DNA of 64,000 bases, from contig NZ_CP126267.1 in the NCBI RefSeq assembly GCF_001864935.2, positions 1,612,001-1,676,000 on the forward strand, read 5' to 3'. Position 1 is the first letter of the stretch. Every line of letters begins with the position of its first letter. The notes below the pieces were generated by a model. The model saw only the letters and a list, made by a program, of their open reading frames with translations. It did not search any database and was not told the DNA's origin. The stretch is from Curtobacterium sp. MCBA15_012. Its GTDB lineage: Bacteria; Actinomycetota; Actinomycetes; Actinomycetales; Microbacteriaceae. Below are positions 56,713-64,000 of this stretch, piece after piece. The translations under genes were made by a program, and so were the position numbers.

Positions 56713-57620
56713 CGGGAGGGAACGGTACCCGGTTCGCTGCCGACGGCGATCGGCACGCGGACGGCGCTGCCCCACTCGGTCCAGGATCCGTCGTAGTTGC
56801 GGACGTTCTCGTACCCGAGCAGGTGCTGCAGGACGAACCAGGTGTGGCTCGACCGCTCGCCGATGCGGCAGTACGCGACGACTTCGTCGGCGTCGCCGAT
56901 GCCGGCACCGTCGCGGTACACGGCGTCGAGCTCCTCGCGGGTCTTGAACGTGCCGTCCGGCGCGGCCGCGGTGGCCCACGGGATGTTCACGGCGGTGGGC
57001 ACGTGGCCGGCGCGGAGGGCGCCCTCCTCCGGGTAGTCGGGGGCGGTCGTGCGGGAGCCGTCGTACTCGGCGGGGCTCCGGACGTCGATGAGGGGCTTGC
57101 CGAGGTGGGCGAGCACGTCCTCCTTGAAGGCACGCACCTCGTCGTCGCGGCGCTCGACCACGGGGTACTCGACGGGCGCGACCTCGGTGCGGTCCCGCGT
57201 CAGGGCGCGGTCCTCGGCGATCCACTTGGCGCGGCCGCCGTCGAGCAGGCGGACGTCCTCGTGGCCGAACAGCGTGAAGACCCAGAGGGCGTAGGCGGCC
57301 CACCAGTTGTTCTTGTCGCCGTAGATGACGACCGTGGTGTCGCGTCCGATGCCCTTGCCGCCGACGAGCTCGGCGAACCGGGCGCCGTCGACGTAGTCGC
57401 GCTGCACCGGGTCGTTGAGGTCGGTGTGCCAGTCGATCTTCACCGCACCGGGGACGTGGCCGGTCTCGTAGAGCAGGACGTCCTCGTCGGACTCGACGAC
57501 AACCAGGTCGGGCGAACCGACCCCGGCGTCGAGCTGCTCCTGGAGCCACTCGGTCGACACCAGGCGCTCCGGGTGGGCGTAGGCGGCGAACTTCTCGGAC
57601 GGGTCGACCGGTGCGGTCAT
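56709..57620 (-). CDS. sseA: Thiosulfate/3-mercaptopyruvate sulfurtransferase
   Basis: 303 residues with two rhodanese domains; the N-terminal one is inactive. The active-site loop of the second is [14 protein letters not shown], where Cys is the sulfur carrier and the Arg-Gly-Glu pattern is of the thiosulfate/mercaptopyruvate type. [15 protein letters not shown] is the second-domain opening. It moves sulfane sulfur between donors and acceptors. A Shine-Dalgarno (CTGGAGG) precedes the start. It forms a two-gene operon with sufE. Confidence 0.92.
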   Translation of the reverse strand: MTAPVDPSEKFAAYAHPERLVSTEWLQEQLDAGVGSPDLVVVESDEDVLLYETGHVPGAVKIDWHTDLNDPVQRDYVDGARFAELVGGKGIGRDTTVVIYGDKNNWWAAYALWVFTLFGHEDVRLLDGGRAKWIAEDRALTRDRTEVAPVEYPVVERRDDEVRAFKEDVLAHLGKPLIDVRSPAEYDGSRTTAPDYPEEGALRAGHVPTAVNIPWATAAAPDGTFKTREELDAVYRDGAGIGDADEVVAYCRIGERSSHTWFVLQHLLGYENVRNYDGSWTEWGSAVRVPIAVGSEPGTVPSR

Positions 57621-57760
57621 CGGGGGTACCTCCAGGGCGTGACGTCGGGCGGGCCGAGACTAGGATCGGACCTCGGTGCCTGCTGGCAACGGTACGCGGA
57701 CGTACCGACCGCCACCTGCAACGTGACACCGCACGACAAGCTTCCCGAAGGGCCCCTCGA

Positions 57761-58783
57761 TTGGCTTCCCCCGCAGTGACCTCCGTGCCCGGACACCTCG
57801 TCGACCGCGACCCGCAGGTGACGCCGCAGCAGATGGCCGCCGCGCTCGTGCCGCCGCCGCAGTTCGCCGACGCGTCCTTCGCGAGCTACCGCCCGGACCC
57901 GGAGTACCCGTCGCAGGCCGCCGTGCGCGACGCGGTCGAGGCCTTCGTCGCCACTCGCCCGGAGCCCGCGAGGCGCGGGTTGTTCGGCCGTCGGAAGGCC
58001 CCCGAGGCACCTGCACGCTCGGGCGTCTACCTGGACGGCGGGTTCGGTGTCGGCAAGACGCACCTGCTCGCCGCCGCCTACCACGCGGAGCCGTCCCGCA
58101 AGACCTTCGGCACGTTCATCGAGTACACCGCGCTCGTCGGGGCGCTCGGGTTCCAGGGCACGGTCGACCTGCTGCGCGGGACGTCGCTCGTCTGCATCGA
58201 CGAGTTCGAGCTGGACGACCCGGGCGACACGATGGTGATGACCCGGCTCATCAAGGAGCTGGCCGAGACCGGCACGCGCTTCGCTGCGACGTCGAACACC
58301 CCGCCCGGCGCGCTCGGCGAGGGCCGGTTCGCGGCGCAGGACTTCCTCCGCGAGATCCAGGCGATGTCGGACCGCTTCGAGACGATGCGGATCGACGGCC
58401 TCGACTACCGCCGCCGCGCCGTCGACGAGTCGGCCCGCGTGGTGGACGACGTCGCGGGGGAGCTGCCCGCCGGTGCGACCACGCTCGACGACTTCCGCGC
58501 GGTGGTCGCGCACCTCGCGACCGTGCACCCCTCGAAGTACGTCGCGCTCGTCGAGGGGCTCGATGCCGTCGGGCTCACCGACGCCCATGCGTTCACCGAC
58601 CAGACCGACGCCCTGCGGTGGGTCGCGCTCGTCGACCGGCTGTACGACGCGCAGGTGCGGATCGTCGCCTCGGGGACGCCGCTCGACCAGGTCTACCCGC
58701 AGGCGATGCTCGACGGGGGCTACCGCAAGAAGTACCTGCGCGCCGCGTCGCGCGTCGTCGCGCTGTCGCGCGCTGCGGAGTGA
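57761..58783 (+). CDS. zapE: ZapE/AFG1-like AAA ATPase
   Basis: 340 residues. Walker A is GGFGVGKTHLLAAAYH, Walker B is LVCIDEFELDDPGD, sensor 1 is FAATSNTPPGALGEG, and arginine-containing RMIDGLDYR-like segments follow (MRIDGLDYRRRAVDE). The AFG1/ZapE family binds FtsZ or helps membrane protein turnover. The start is uncertain: TTG at 57761 with GAAGGG 8 nt upstream is preferred; GTG codons at 57776 and 57785 are alternatives. It is divergent from sseA. Confidence 0.85.
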   Translation: MASPAVTSVPGHLVDRDPQVTPQQMAAALVPPPQFADASFASYRPDPEYPSQAAVRDAVEAFVATRPEPARRGLFGRRKAPEAPARSGVYLDGGFGVGKTHLLAAAYHAEPSRKTFGTFIEYTALVGALGFQGTVDLLRGTSLVCIDEFELDDPGDTMVMTRLIKELAETGTRFAATSNTPPGALGEGRFAAQDFLREIQAMSDRFETMRIDGLDYRRRAVDESARVVDDVAGELPAGATTLDDFRAVVAHLATVHPSKYVALVEGLDAVGLTDAHAFTDQTDALRWVALVDRLYDAQVRIVASGTPLDQVYPQAMLDGGYRKKYLRAASRVVALSRAAE

Positions 58784-58832
58784 CGGCGCTGTCGCGCGCT
58801 GCTGACTGCTGACCGATCTTGCGCTGTCGGGC

Positions 58833-58940
58833 GCGAGCGCGCTGCTCGCCGCCCTCGCGCTGGCGCGCGTGAGCGCGCTGTTCGCCGCCCTCGCGCTGTC
58901 GCGCGTGAGCGCGCTGCTCGCCGCCCTCGCGCTGGCGCGC
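58833..58940. repeat. 36-bp tandem repeat downstream of zapE
   Basis: Three copies (58833, 58869, 58905) of a unit with core AGCGCGCTG(C/T)TCGCCGCCCT, non-coding on both strands. The gap 58784-59196 also holds a palindromic terminator and a GlnR operator. Confidence 0.85.
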
Positions 58941-58961
58941 GCCCTGGACTCGGCCCCGCAC

Positions 58962-59006
58962 CGGACGGGAGGCCCGTGGACGTGCCCGCCACGGGCCTCC
59001 CGTCCG
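58962..59006. terminator. Palindrome between zapE and amtB
   Basis: 18-bp arms (CGGACGGGAGGCCCGTGG) with a 9-nt loop; member of the GGAGGC palindrome family, likely the zapE terminator. Confidence 0.8.
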
Positions 59007-59087
59007 ACACGGCACAGCCGTTCCCCCGCCTCCTGACGGCGACGTCGGAGGCCGACGAAACACAACGTTCACACGCCGCGTCGCGGC

Positions 59088-59125
59088 GTTACACCCGCGA
59101 AACAGTTCGTGCCTCCTCGTGAAAC
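59088..59125 (+). promoter_or_regulatory. GlnR operator upstream of amtB
   Basis: GTTAC, 6 nt, GAAAC, 6 nt, TGCCT, 6 nt, GAAAC: a four-pentamer GlnR box with exact spacing, one degenerate half-site (TGCCT), ending 71 bp before the amtB start. Same layout as the site upstream of glnA. Confidence 0.85.
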
Positions 59126-59196
59126 ACCGCGTCGCCAGACTCTGAGCACCCGAGGCGGACCGAGAGCCGCACAGCATTCGCGCGAGAGGTGAACAG

Positions 59197-60471
59197 ATGC
59201 TCGATCAGGGCCAAACCGGCTTCATCATGATCATGGCTGCACTGGTGTTGTTCATGACACCCGGCCTTGCCTTCTTCTACGGCGGTCTCGTCAAGGCGAA
59301 GTCCGTCATCAGCATGATGATGATGTCGTTCGGCGCGATCGCGCTCGTCGGCGTCCTCTGGGTGCTCTACGGCTACGCGATCGCCTTCGCGAACACCGGT
59401 GACCACACCGCGGTGTCCGGCATCGTCGGCTTCTTCAGCATCGACTGGAACCAGATCGGTCTCGGCCAGGCGTTCGAGCAGTCGCAGGCCACGAAGCTCG
59501 CCGCCACGTACCCGGACCTGGCGTTCGTCGGGTTCCAGGCCACGTTCGCGATCATCACCGTCGCCCTCATCTCCGGTGCCATCGCGGACCGCGCGAAGTT
59601 CGGCGCCTGGATGGTCTTCGCCGGCATCTGGGTCACGGTCGTCTACTTCCCCGTCGCCTCCTGGGTCTTCAACCTCACCTCGGGCTGGGCAGCGACGTGG
59701 GGCGTCATCGACTTCGCCGGTGGCACCGCAGTGCACATCAACGCCGGTGCCGCGGGTCTCGCGCTCGCCCTGGTGCTCGGCAAGCGCGTCGGCTTCGCCA
59801 AGGGCGCGCACAAGCCGCACAACCCGCCCTTCGTCCTCCTGGGCGCCGCGATCCTGTGGTTCGGCTGGTTCGGCTTCAACGCCGGTTCGGCCGGTGCCGC
59901 GAACAGCACCGCAGCCCTCGCCTGGGTGAACACGCTCGCCGCCCCCGCTGCCGCGGTCCTCGGCTGGCTGCTCATCGAGAAGATCAAGGACGGCAAGGCC
60001 ACCTCGGTCGGCGCCGCCTCGGGTGCCGTCGCCGGTCTCGTCGCGATCACCCCGGCCTGCGCCAACCTCACCCCGGGCTGGGGCATCCTGCTCGGCTTCC
60101 TCGCCGGCGTGGTCTGCTGCTTCGCGATCGACCTCAAGTACAAGCTCGGCTTCGACGACTCGCTCGACGTGGTTGGCGTCCACCTGGTCGGCGGCGTGTT
60201 CGGCACGCTCTACCTCGGCATCTTCGCCAACACGACCGGGCTCATCTACTCAAGCTCGTTCGTCCAGCTCGGCAAGCAGGCGGCAGCGGCCGGTGCGGTC
60301 GGCGCGTACTCGTTCGTCCTCGCGCTGGTCATCGGGTTCGCCATCGAGAAGACCATCGGCTTCCGTGTGAAGACCGAGGACGAGGTCGCCGGCATCGACA
60401 CCGCGGTGCACGGCGAAGAGGGCTACGTCCTCTACGAGGAGTCGGACAAGACCCCGGTCTCGGTCCGGTAG
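59197..60471 (+). CDS. amtB: Ammonium transporter
   Basis: 424 residues, 11 membrane helices. The pore twin-His pair lies in GTAVHINAGAAG and VVGVHLVGGVFG, and the signature FAFYGG-like block reads LAFFYGGLVKAK. The C-terminal cytosolic tail (GFRVKTEDEVAGIDTAVHGEEGY) is the PII-docking region. It imports ammonium under limitation. In many actinobacteria glnK and glnD follow in an operon, but here amtB is followed by a terminator, so the PII partner must be elsewhere. A GlnR operator lies upstream. Start with GAGAGG about 7 nt before the ATG. Confidence 0.95.
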   Translation: MLDQGQTGFIMIMAALVLFMTPGLAFFYGGLVKAKSVISMMMMSFGAIALVGVLWVLYGYAIAFANTGDHTAVSGIVGFFSIDWNQIGLGQAFEQSQATKLAATYPDLAFVGFQATFAIITVALISGAIADRAKFGAWMVFAGIWVTVVYFPVASWVFNLTSGWAATWGVIDFAGGTAVHINAGAAGLALALVLGKRVGFAKGAHKPHNPPFVLLGAAILWFGWFGFNAGSAGAANSTAALAWVNTLAAPAAAVLGWLLIEKIKDGKATSVGAASGAVAGLVAITPACANLTPGWGILLGFLAGVVCCFAIDLKYKLGFDDSLDVVGVHLVGGVFGTLYLGIFANTTGLIYSSSFVQLGKQAAAAGAVGAYSFVLALVIGFAIEKTIGFRVKTEDEVAGIDTAVHGEEGYVLYEESDKTPVSVR

Positions 60472-60512
60472 GTCCGGCCGGCCGGCAGCGCCCGCAGGGT
60501 CGGGCTGGTCGG

Positions 60513-60549
60513 GACGAAGGGCTCCGCGCACGGCGCGGGGCCCTTCGTC
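60513..60549. terminator. Terminator after amtB
   Basis: Near-perfect 17-bp stem (GACGAAGGGC...) with a 3-nt loop, 42 bp after the amtB stop. A single palindrome arm (CACCGCGCCTCCCGTCCG) follows at 60591-60608. Confidence 0.7.
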
Positions 60550-60676
60550 GTGTGCGGGTGAGGTCGCGCGGAGCGGGTCGGAGCGACCCGCACCGCGCCT
60601 CCCGTCCGTGGCCGCGACAGCGGCGTCGGGTGGGCCGGCGGCGCAGGACTGCGCCGGTCGGCCGCCGCTGGTCAGC

Positions 60677-61648
60677 TCACCAGGCGTAGTCCTCGGGCGA
60701 GGTGCGGTGGCCGGGGAACAGCTCGTCGAGGCGCGCCAGCGTCGCGTCGTCCAGGCGTACGTCCGTCGCGCGGACCGCCGACTCCCACTGCTCCATCGTG
60801 CGGGGGCCGGTGATCGGCGCCGTGACGCCGGGCTGGTGGAGGAGCCACGCGAGGGCGAGTTCGCCCGGGGTGTGGCCGAGGTCCTTCGCGAGCGCCTCGT
60901 AGGCCGTCAGCTGGTCCCGGTGTCCCTCGACGTACTCGGCGCTCCGGCCCGACAGTCGACGCGAGCCCTGCTCGGTCTTCTCGATGATGCCGCCGAGCAG
61001 CCCGCCCTGGAGCGGTGACCACGGGATCACCCCGAGGCCGTAGTGGCGGGCGGCGGGCAGGACCTCGCGTTCGACGTCGCGGACGACGAGGTTGTAGATC
61101 GACTGCTCGCTGACCAGGCCGAGGAAGTTCCGGTGCGCGGCTGCCTCCTGCGCCTGGGCGATGTGCCAGCCGGCGAAGTTGGACGAGCCGACGTAGAGCA
61201 CCTTGCCCTGCTGTACGGCGAGCTCCATCGCCTGCCAGATCTCGTCCCAGGGCGTGTCCCGGTCGACGTGGTGCATCTGGTACAGGTCGACGTGGTCGGT
61301 CTGCAGGCGCCGGAGGCTGGCGTCGAGCGACTGCCGGATGTTGTACGCCGAGAGCTTGCCGCCGTTCGGCCAGTCGATCATCTCGCCGTAGACCTTCGTC
61401 GCGAGGACGGTCGTCTCGCGACGACCGCCGCCCTTCGCGAACCAGCGGCCGATGATCTCCTCGGTGGTGCCCTTGCCCACCGAGCCACCGTAGCCGTTGG
61501 CGGTGTCGAAGAAGTTCACGCCGAGCTCGTGGGCTCGGTCCATGATCGCGTGCGAGTCGTCCTCGCTGGTCTCCGGGCCGAAGTTCATGGTGCCGAGCAC
61601 TGCTCGGGACACCGACAACCCTGTCCGACCGAGGTGTGTGTAGTCCAT
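60677..61648 (-). CDS. Aldo/keto reductase
   Basis: 323 residues, (beta/alpha)8 NADPH-dependent oxidoreductase. The tetrad is Asp48 and Tyr53 in FFDTANGYGG, Lys85 in VLATKVYGEM and His126 in LYQMHHVDRD; the cofactor region ALAWLLHQPGVTAPITGPRT closes the barrel. It resembles YajO/Gpr-type enzymes acting on small aldehydes. The physiological substrate is unknown. A leaderless-like TAGACC lies before the start. Confidence 0.9.
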   Translation of the reverse strand: MDYTHLGRTGLSVSRAVLGTMNFGPETSEDDSHAIMDRAHELGVNFFDTANGYGGSVGKGTTEEIIGRWFAKGGGRRETTVLATKVYGEMIDWPNGGKLSAYNIRQSLDASLRRLQTDHVDLYQMHHVDRDTPWDEIWQAMELAVQQGKVLYVGSSNFAGWHIAQAQEAAAHRNFLGLVSEQSIYNLVVRDVEREVLPAARHYGLGVIPWSPLQGGLLGGIIEKTEQGSRRLSGRSAEYVEGHRDQLTAYEALAKDLGHTPGELALAWLLHQPGVTAPITGPRTMEQWESAVRATDVRLDDATLARLDELFPGHRTSPEDYAW

Positions 61649-61781
61649 GGGGCCGGTCTACGCGGCGTGGGCTGGGGGAGCCAGGCCCTGGGAGTACCCG
61701 GCGGGGTGCGCCGGGGCGTTCCGTCGGTGTCGCCAGGTGCGGGGTGTACGAGGGGAGCACCGATCGACGAGAGGAACGACG

Positions 61782-62174
61782 ATGCCCGCGAAGGACGAGA
61801 TCCCGAGCACCCTGCGACGTTCGCCCGAGCACGCGCAGGAGATCTTCGAGAAGACGCTCGACTCGGCGAACGAGACCTACGGCCCCGGCGAACGCGCCCA
61901 CCGCACGGCTTTCGCCGCGGTGAAGCACGAGTACGAGAAGGTCGGTGACCACTGGGAGGAGAAGGACCACCGCGGTCCGTCCGACTCCGGCGCCGAGGGG
62001 ACGCGCGGGTCCGGGACGACCGAGGGCGGGGTGGACGCGAACGCCACCAAGGCGCACCTCCTGGACGTGGCGCGACGACTCGACGTGCACGGACGTTCGT
62101 CGATGACGAAGGACGAGCTCGTCGAGGCGATCAAGCGGGCCAACGACCGGGCGACGGCGGCGGCGCGGGAGTGA
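61782..62174 (+). CDS. ChaB-like protein with Rho-N-like C-terminus
   Basis: 130 residues. N-terminal ChaB domain: MPAKDEIPSTLRRSPEHAQE, HRTAFAAVKHEYEKVGDHWE. A Gly/Ser-rich linker (GTRGSGTTEGG) then leads to a C-terminal Rho-N/SAP-like helical hairpin (KAHLLDVARRLDVHGRSSMT, KDELVEAIKRAND). ChaB was first linked to cation/proton antiport regulation, but the basis is weak, and the SAP-like end suggests nucleic-acid binding. GAGAGG-type Shine-Dalgarno 9 nt before the ATG. Transcribed alone. The 228 bp that follow (62175-62402) show nothing but GC-rich direct repeats. Confidence 0.85.
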   Translation: MPAKDEIPSTLRRSPEHAQEIFEKTLDSANETYGPGERAHRTAFAAVKHEYEKVGDHWEEKDHRGPSDSGAEGTRGSGTTEGGVDANATKAHLLDVARRLDVHGRSSMTKDELVEAIKRANDRATAAARE

Positions 62175-62389
62175 CGCGGGTGTTGGTGGGCGGGCCGCGG
62201 ACGCCGTTCGTGCCGTCCACAAGGCGGCCGCCGCTCCTGCCGTGCACGCGGTGCGTTCCGCGACTGCCGCGCACTCGGCGCCCGCCGCGTCTGTCGCGCA
62301 CCCGGCGCTTGCCACTCCTGCCGCGCCTGATCTGGCACCAGCACCCGACGCGCATGCCGCGCTGGGCATGTGGCGCCGGTCGACAGGAG

Positions 62390-62395
62390 TAGCGT
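62390..62395 (+). promoter_or_regulatory. -10 element of a leaderless promoter (KAS III gene)
   Basis: TAGCGT, 7 nt before the ATG at 62403. A nearby GGAG precedes the hexamer and is too far to be a ribosome binding site. Confidence 0.45.
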
Positions 62396-62402
62396 GCCGC
62401 GG

Positions 62403-63371
62403 ATGAACACCCCAGCTCTCCGTGGCAGCCGGATCCTCGGGTTCGGGCACCACCAGCCCTCGCGCGTCCTCACCAACGACGAACTGTCGACCATGGTCGA
62501 CACGAACGACGAGTGGATCACCACCCGGACCGGGATCAAGACCCGGCACATCGCCGGGCCGGACGATTCGGTCGTGTCGATGGCCATCGAGGCCGGCCGC
62601 AACGCCATCGCCGACGCCGGGCTCCAGCCGTCGGACATCGGCCTCGTCATCGTCGCCTCGACCACGCACCGCGAGCGGTCGCCGTACACCGCCGGACGTG
62701 TCGCCGCCGCGCTCGGCATGGCGAACGGTCCCGCGCCGATCGACATCAACACCGCGTGCAGCGGGTTCGAGTACGCGATGGCACTGGCCGACCAGTCGAT
62801 CCGCGTCGGTGCGTCCGACACCGCGCTGGTGATCGGCTCGGAGACGCTCTCGAGCATCGCCGACTGGTCCGACCGCTCGACCTGTGTCCTCGTCGGCGAC
62901 GGCGCCGGAGCAGCGGTCCTCGGTGCATCCGACACCGCCGAGATCGGGCCCGTGTCGTGGGGGAGCGTGCCGCACCTCAACGAGGCCGTGCTCGTCACGC
63001 GCGACCCGGAGTACTTCACGCAGCAGGGGCGGTCGATCTACCGGTGGGCGATCACCGAGGCCGAGGGGCATGCGCGCGCCGTCGTGGAGGCTGCCGGGCT
63101 GACCCTCGACGACATCGAGGTCTTCGCGTTCCACCAGGCGAACCTGCGGATCATCGAACCGCTCGCGGCGGCGCTCGGGGGCGAGTCGAAGTACGTCGTG
63201 CGGGACGTCGTCGAGTCGGGCAACACCTCGGCGGCGAGTGTCCCGCTCGGGCTCTCGAAGGCGTGGTCGCGTGGTGAACTGCCCGAGGGCGTGCCGGCGC
63301 TGCTGTTCGGTTTCGGTGGCGGGTTCGCACACGCGGGCCAGGTCGTGACGACGCCGGTCCGGCGGCGCTGA
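62403..63371 (+). CDS. Beta-ketoacyl-ACP synthase III (stand-alone)
   Basis: 322 residues. Catalytic triad: Cys119 in INTACSGFEYAM, His in FAFHQANLRI (about 249), Asn in ESGNTSAASVP (about 280). The N-terminus has the FabH-type RTGIKTRHIAG. These enzymes condense an acyl-CoA primer with malonyl-ACP, starting fatty acid synthesis or, as paralogues, a specialised product. No other fatty-acid synthesis gene is near, and it has its own leaderless promoter, so it may be the only FabH moved out of its operon or a second, specialised copy. Confidence 0.9.
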   Translation: MNTPALRGSRILGFGHHQPSRVLTNDELSTMVDTNDEWITTRTGIKTRHIAGPDDSVVSMAIEAGRNAIADAGLQPSDIGLVIVASTTHRERSPYTAGRVAAALGMANGPAPIDINTACSGFEYAMALADQSIRVGASDTALVIGSETLSSIADWSDRSTCVLVGDGAGAAVLGASDTAEIGPVSWGSVPHLNEAVLVTRDPEYFTQQGRSIYRWAITEAEGHARAVVEAAGLTLDDIEVFAFHQANLRIIEPLAAALGGESKYVVRDVVESGNTSAASVPLGLSKAWSRGELPEGVPALLFGFGGGFAHAGQVVTTPVRRR

Positions 63372-63448
63372 GGCGCGTCGGCGGCGCGCGGCACCACCGG
63401 GTCGGGGTGGTCGAGGCTGCGCGTCGCTGACGCCCCCGACCGCCGGGG

Positions 63449-64000
63449 TCAGCGCAGGGCGGGATCGTCCCGGTCCGGGGTGTCGCCCCAGAGGTCCTCG
63501 TCCTGGTCCCGACCGCGGCGCCGCGAGCGTCCGCGCTGCTTCGGTTCCGAGGCCTTCCCGCCGTCGAGCGCCTTCTTCGCCTTGCGGTCCGACACCGGTT
63601 TCGCGTCGAGCACGATGGTGAAGTGGCGCGGCGGCAGGCCGAACCCCTCGCGCGACGCCTGGATCACCTTCCGCCCGAGGGCGTGGTTGCCGAGGCCACC
63701 CACCGCTGCGCCGATCCCGAAGGGGAGTGCACGGCCGAGGACCGATGCCCCCTGACGTGCGGCGAAACGCTTGATGAACTGGTCGCGCACCTTGCCGCCG
63801 ATGCCGTTCACGACCTGCTTCGGCAGCGTCGAGGTGACCATCTCGCCCCAGAAGGCCGTCCGCGCCTGACCACCGGCAGCCTGGCCCGCGAGCTGCTTGA
63901 TGAGCTGCGTCCCGGGCGAGCCGAGGATCAACGCCATGACGAGCGTGCGCGACCGCTCCGGGTCGTCGAGCGCGATGCCGTGGACCTCGGTCACCGACTG
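63449..64000 (-). CDS. EcsC-family-like protein, N-terminus cut by window edge
   Basis: The frame is open past the right end, so the start is outside; 183 residues are visible. The helix-loop pattern GIGAAVGGLGNHALGRKVIQ followed by FGLPPRHF fits the EcsC fold (Gly-rich amphipathic segment then phenylalanine-glycine). A C-terminal basic tail (KQRGRSRRRGRDQDEDLWG) is disordered. Function in the family is unclear, linked in Bacillus to the Ecs ABC system. No signal peptide can be judged. Confidence 0.6.
   Translation of the reverse strand, partial: QSVTEVHGIALDDPERSRTLVMALILGSPGTQLIKQLAGQAAGGQARTAFWGEMVTSTLPKQVVNGIGGKVRDQFIKRFAARQGASVLGRALPFGIGAAVGGLGNHALGRKVIQASREGFGLPPRHFTIVLDAKPVSDRKAKKALDGGKASEPKQRGRSRRRGRDQDEDLWGDTPDRDDPALR

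Noticed and set aside
58833..58940. CRISPR array
   Set aside because: Tandem units are contiguous with no unique spacers and no cas genes are present.

Overview
The window is high-GC actinobacterial chromosome, almost certainly Microbacteriaceae and most like Curtobacterium or a close relative. The grounds are codon use, many GTG and TTG starts, and actinobacterial gene neighbourhoods (glnA2-glnE-glnA-RDD-DUF4191-odhB-lpdA-pepA; sigA-parE-parC-SepH-DUF4193-DUF3093-dut-DUF3710-DUF3159). There is no rRNA, tRNA, phage, IS element or CRISPR array. The only RNA gene I can support is RNase P RNA (rnpB, minus strand).

Layout. 0-6 kb: end of an MFS transporter, a STAS / HATPase regulatory pair, an AraC-type regulator, a small alpha/beta hydrolase, an unknown low-complexity protein, and a Nif3-like / coiled-coil pair. 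6-8 kb: rnpB, polyphosphate glucokinase and methionine aminopeptidase on the minus strand. 8.7-20.1 kb: nitrogen-assimilation locus (glnA2, glnE, glnA) interrupted by a tightly coupled operon for an exopolysaccharide (GT2 synthase, membrane-anchored GH26 hydrolase, UDP-glucose dehydrogenase). 20.3-27.5 kb: RDD protein, DUF4191, an unknown tail-anchored protein in the place where lipA/lipB are usual, then odhB, lpdA and pepA. 27.6-44.3 kb: PAC2 protein, MFS transporter, primary sigma factor, MurT/GatD pair, DUF7455, topoisomerase subunits B and A, a phosphodiesterase/phosphatase, SepH, DUF4193, DUF3093, dUTPase, DUF3710 and DUF3159. 44.4-52.8 kb: aconitase, DXS and a fatty-acid beta-oxidation pair. 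52.9-64 kb: RNase D, DUF3000, alpha/beta hydrolase, SufE, sulfurtransferase, ZapE, AmtB, aldo/keto reductase, ChaB-like protein, a stand-alone KAS III and an EcsC-like fragment.

Regulation visible in the sequence. Two well-formed GlnR operators (four pentamers, GTnAC / GAAAC type, with exact 6-nt spacers) lie upstream of glnA and amtB, so the two nitrogen genes almost 40 kb apart probably form one regulon. At least fifteen genes show a TAnnnT hexamer 6-7 nt before the start codon and no Shine-Dalgarno, the signature of leaderless transcription. In one case two divergent -10 elements overlap. Aconitase has a perfect operator-like palindrome upstream.

The most interesting signal is the MurT/GatD pair. 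MurT keeps its ATP site but has no cysteine anywhere (no zinc ribbon), and GatD has lost both its catalytic cysteine and its catalytic histidine, so it cannot be a normal glutaminase. Microbacteriaceae make group-B peptidoglycan, in which the D-Glu alpha-carboxyl carries the cross-bridge instead of an amide. The pair may therefore have been re-purposed to attach the bridge amino acid. Other notable points are a family of near-perfect intergenic palindromes, a second palindrome family, two copies of a 108-bp repeat, and a zinc-ribbon protein that has lost three of its four expected cysteines.
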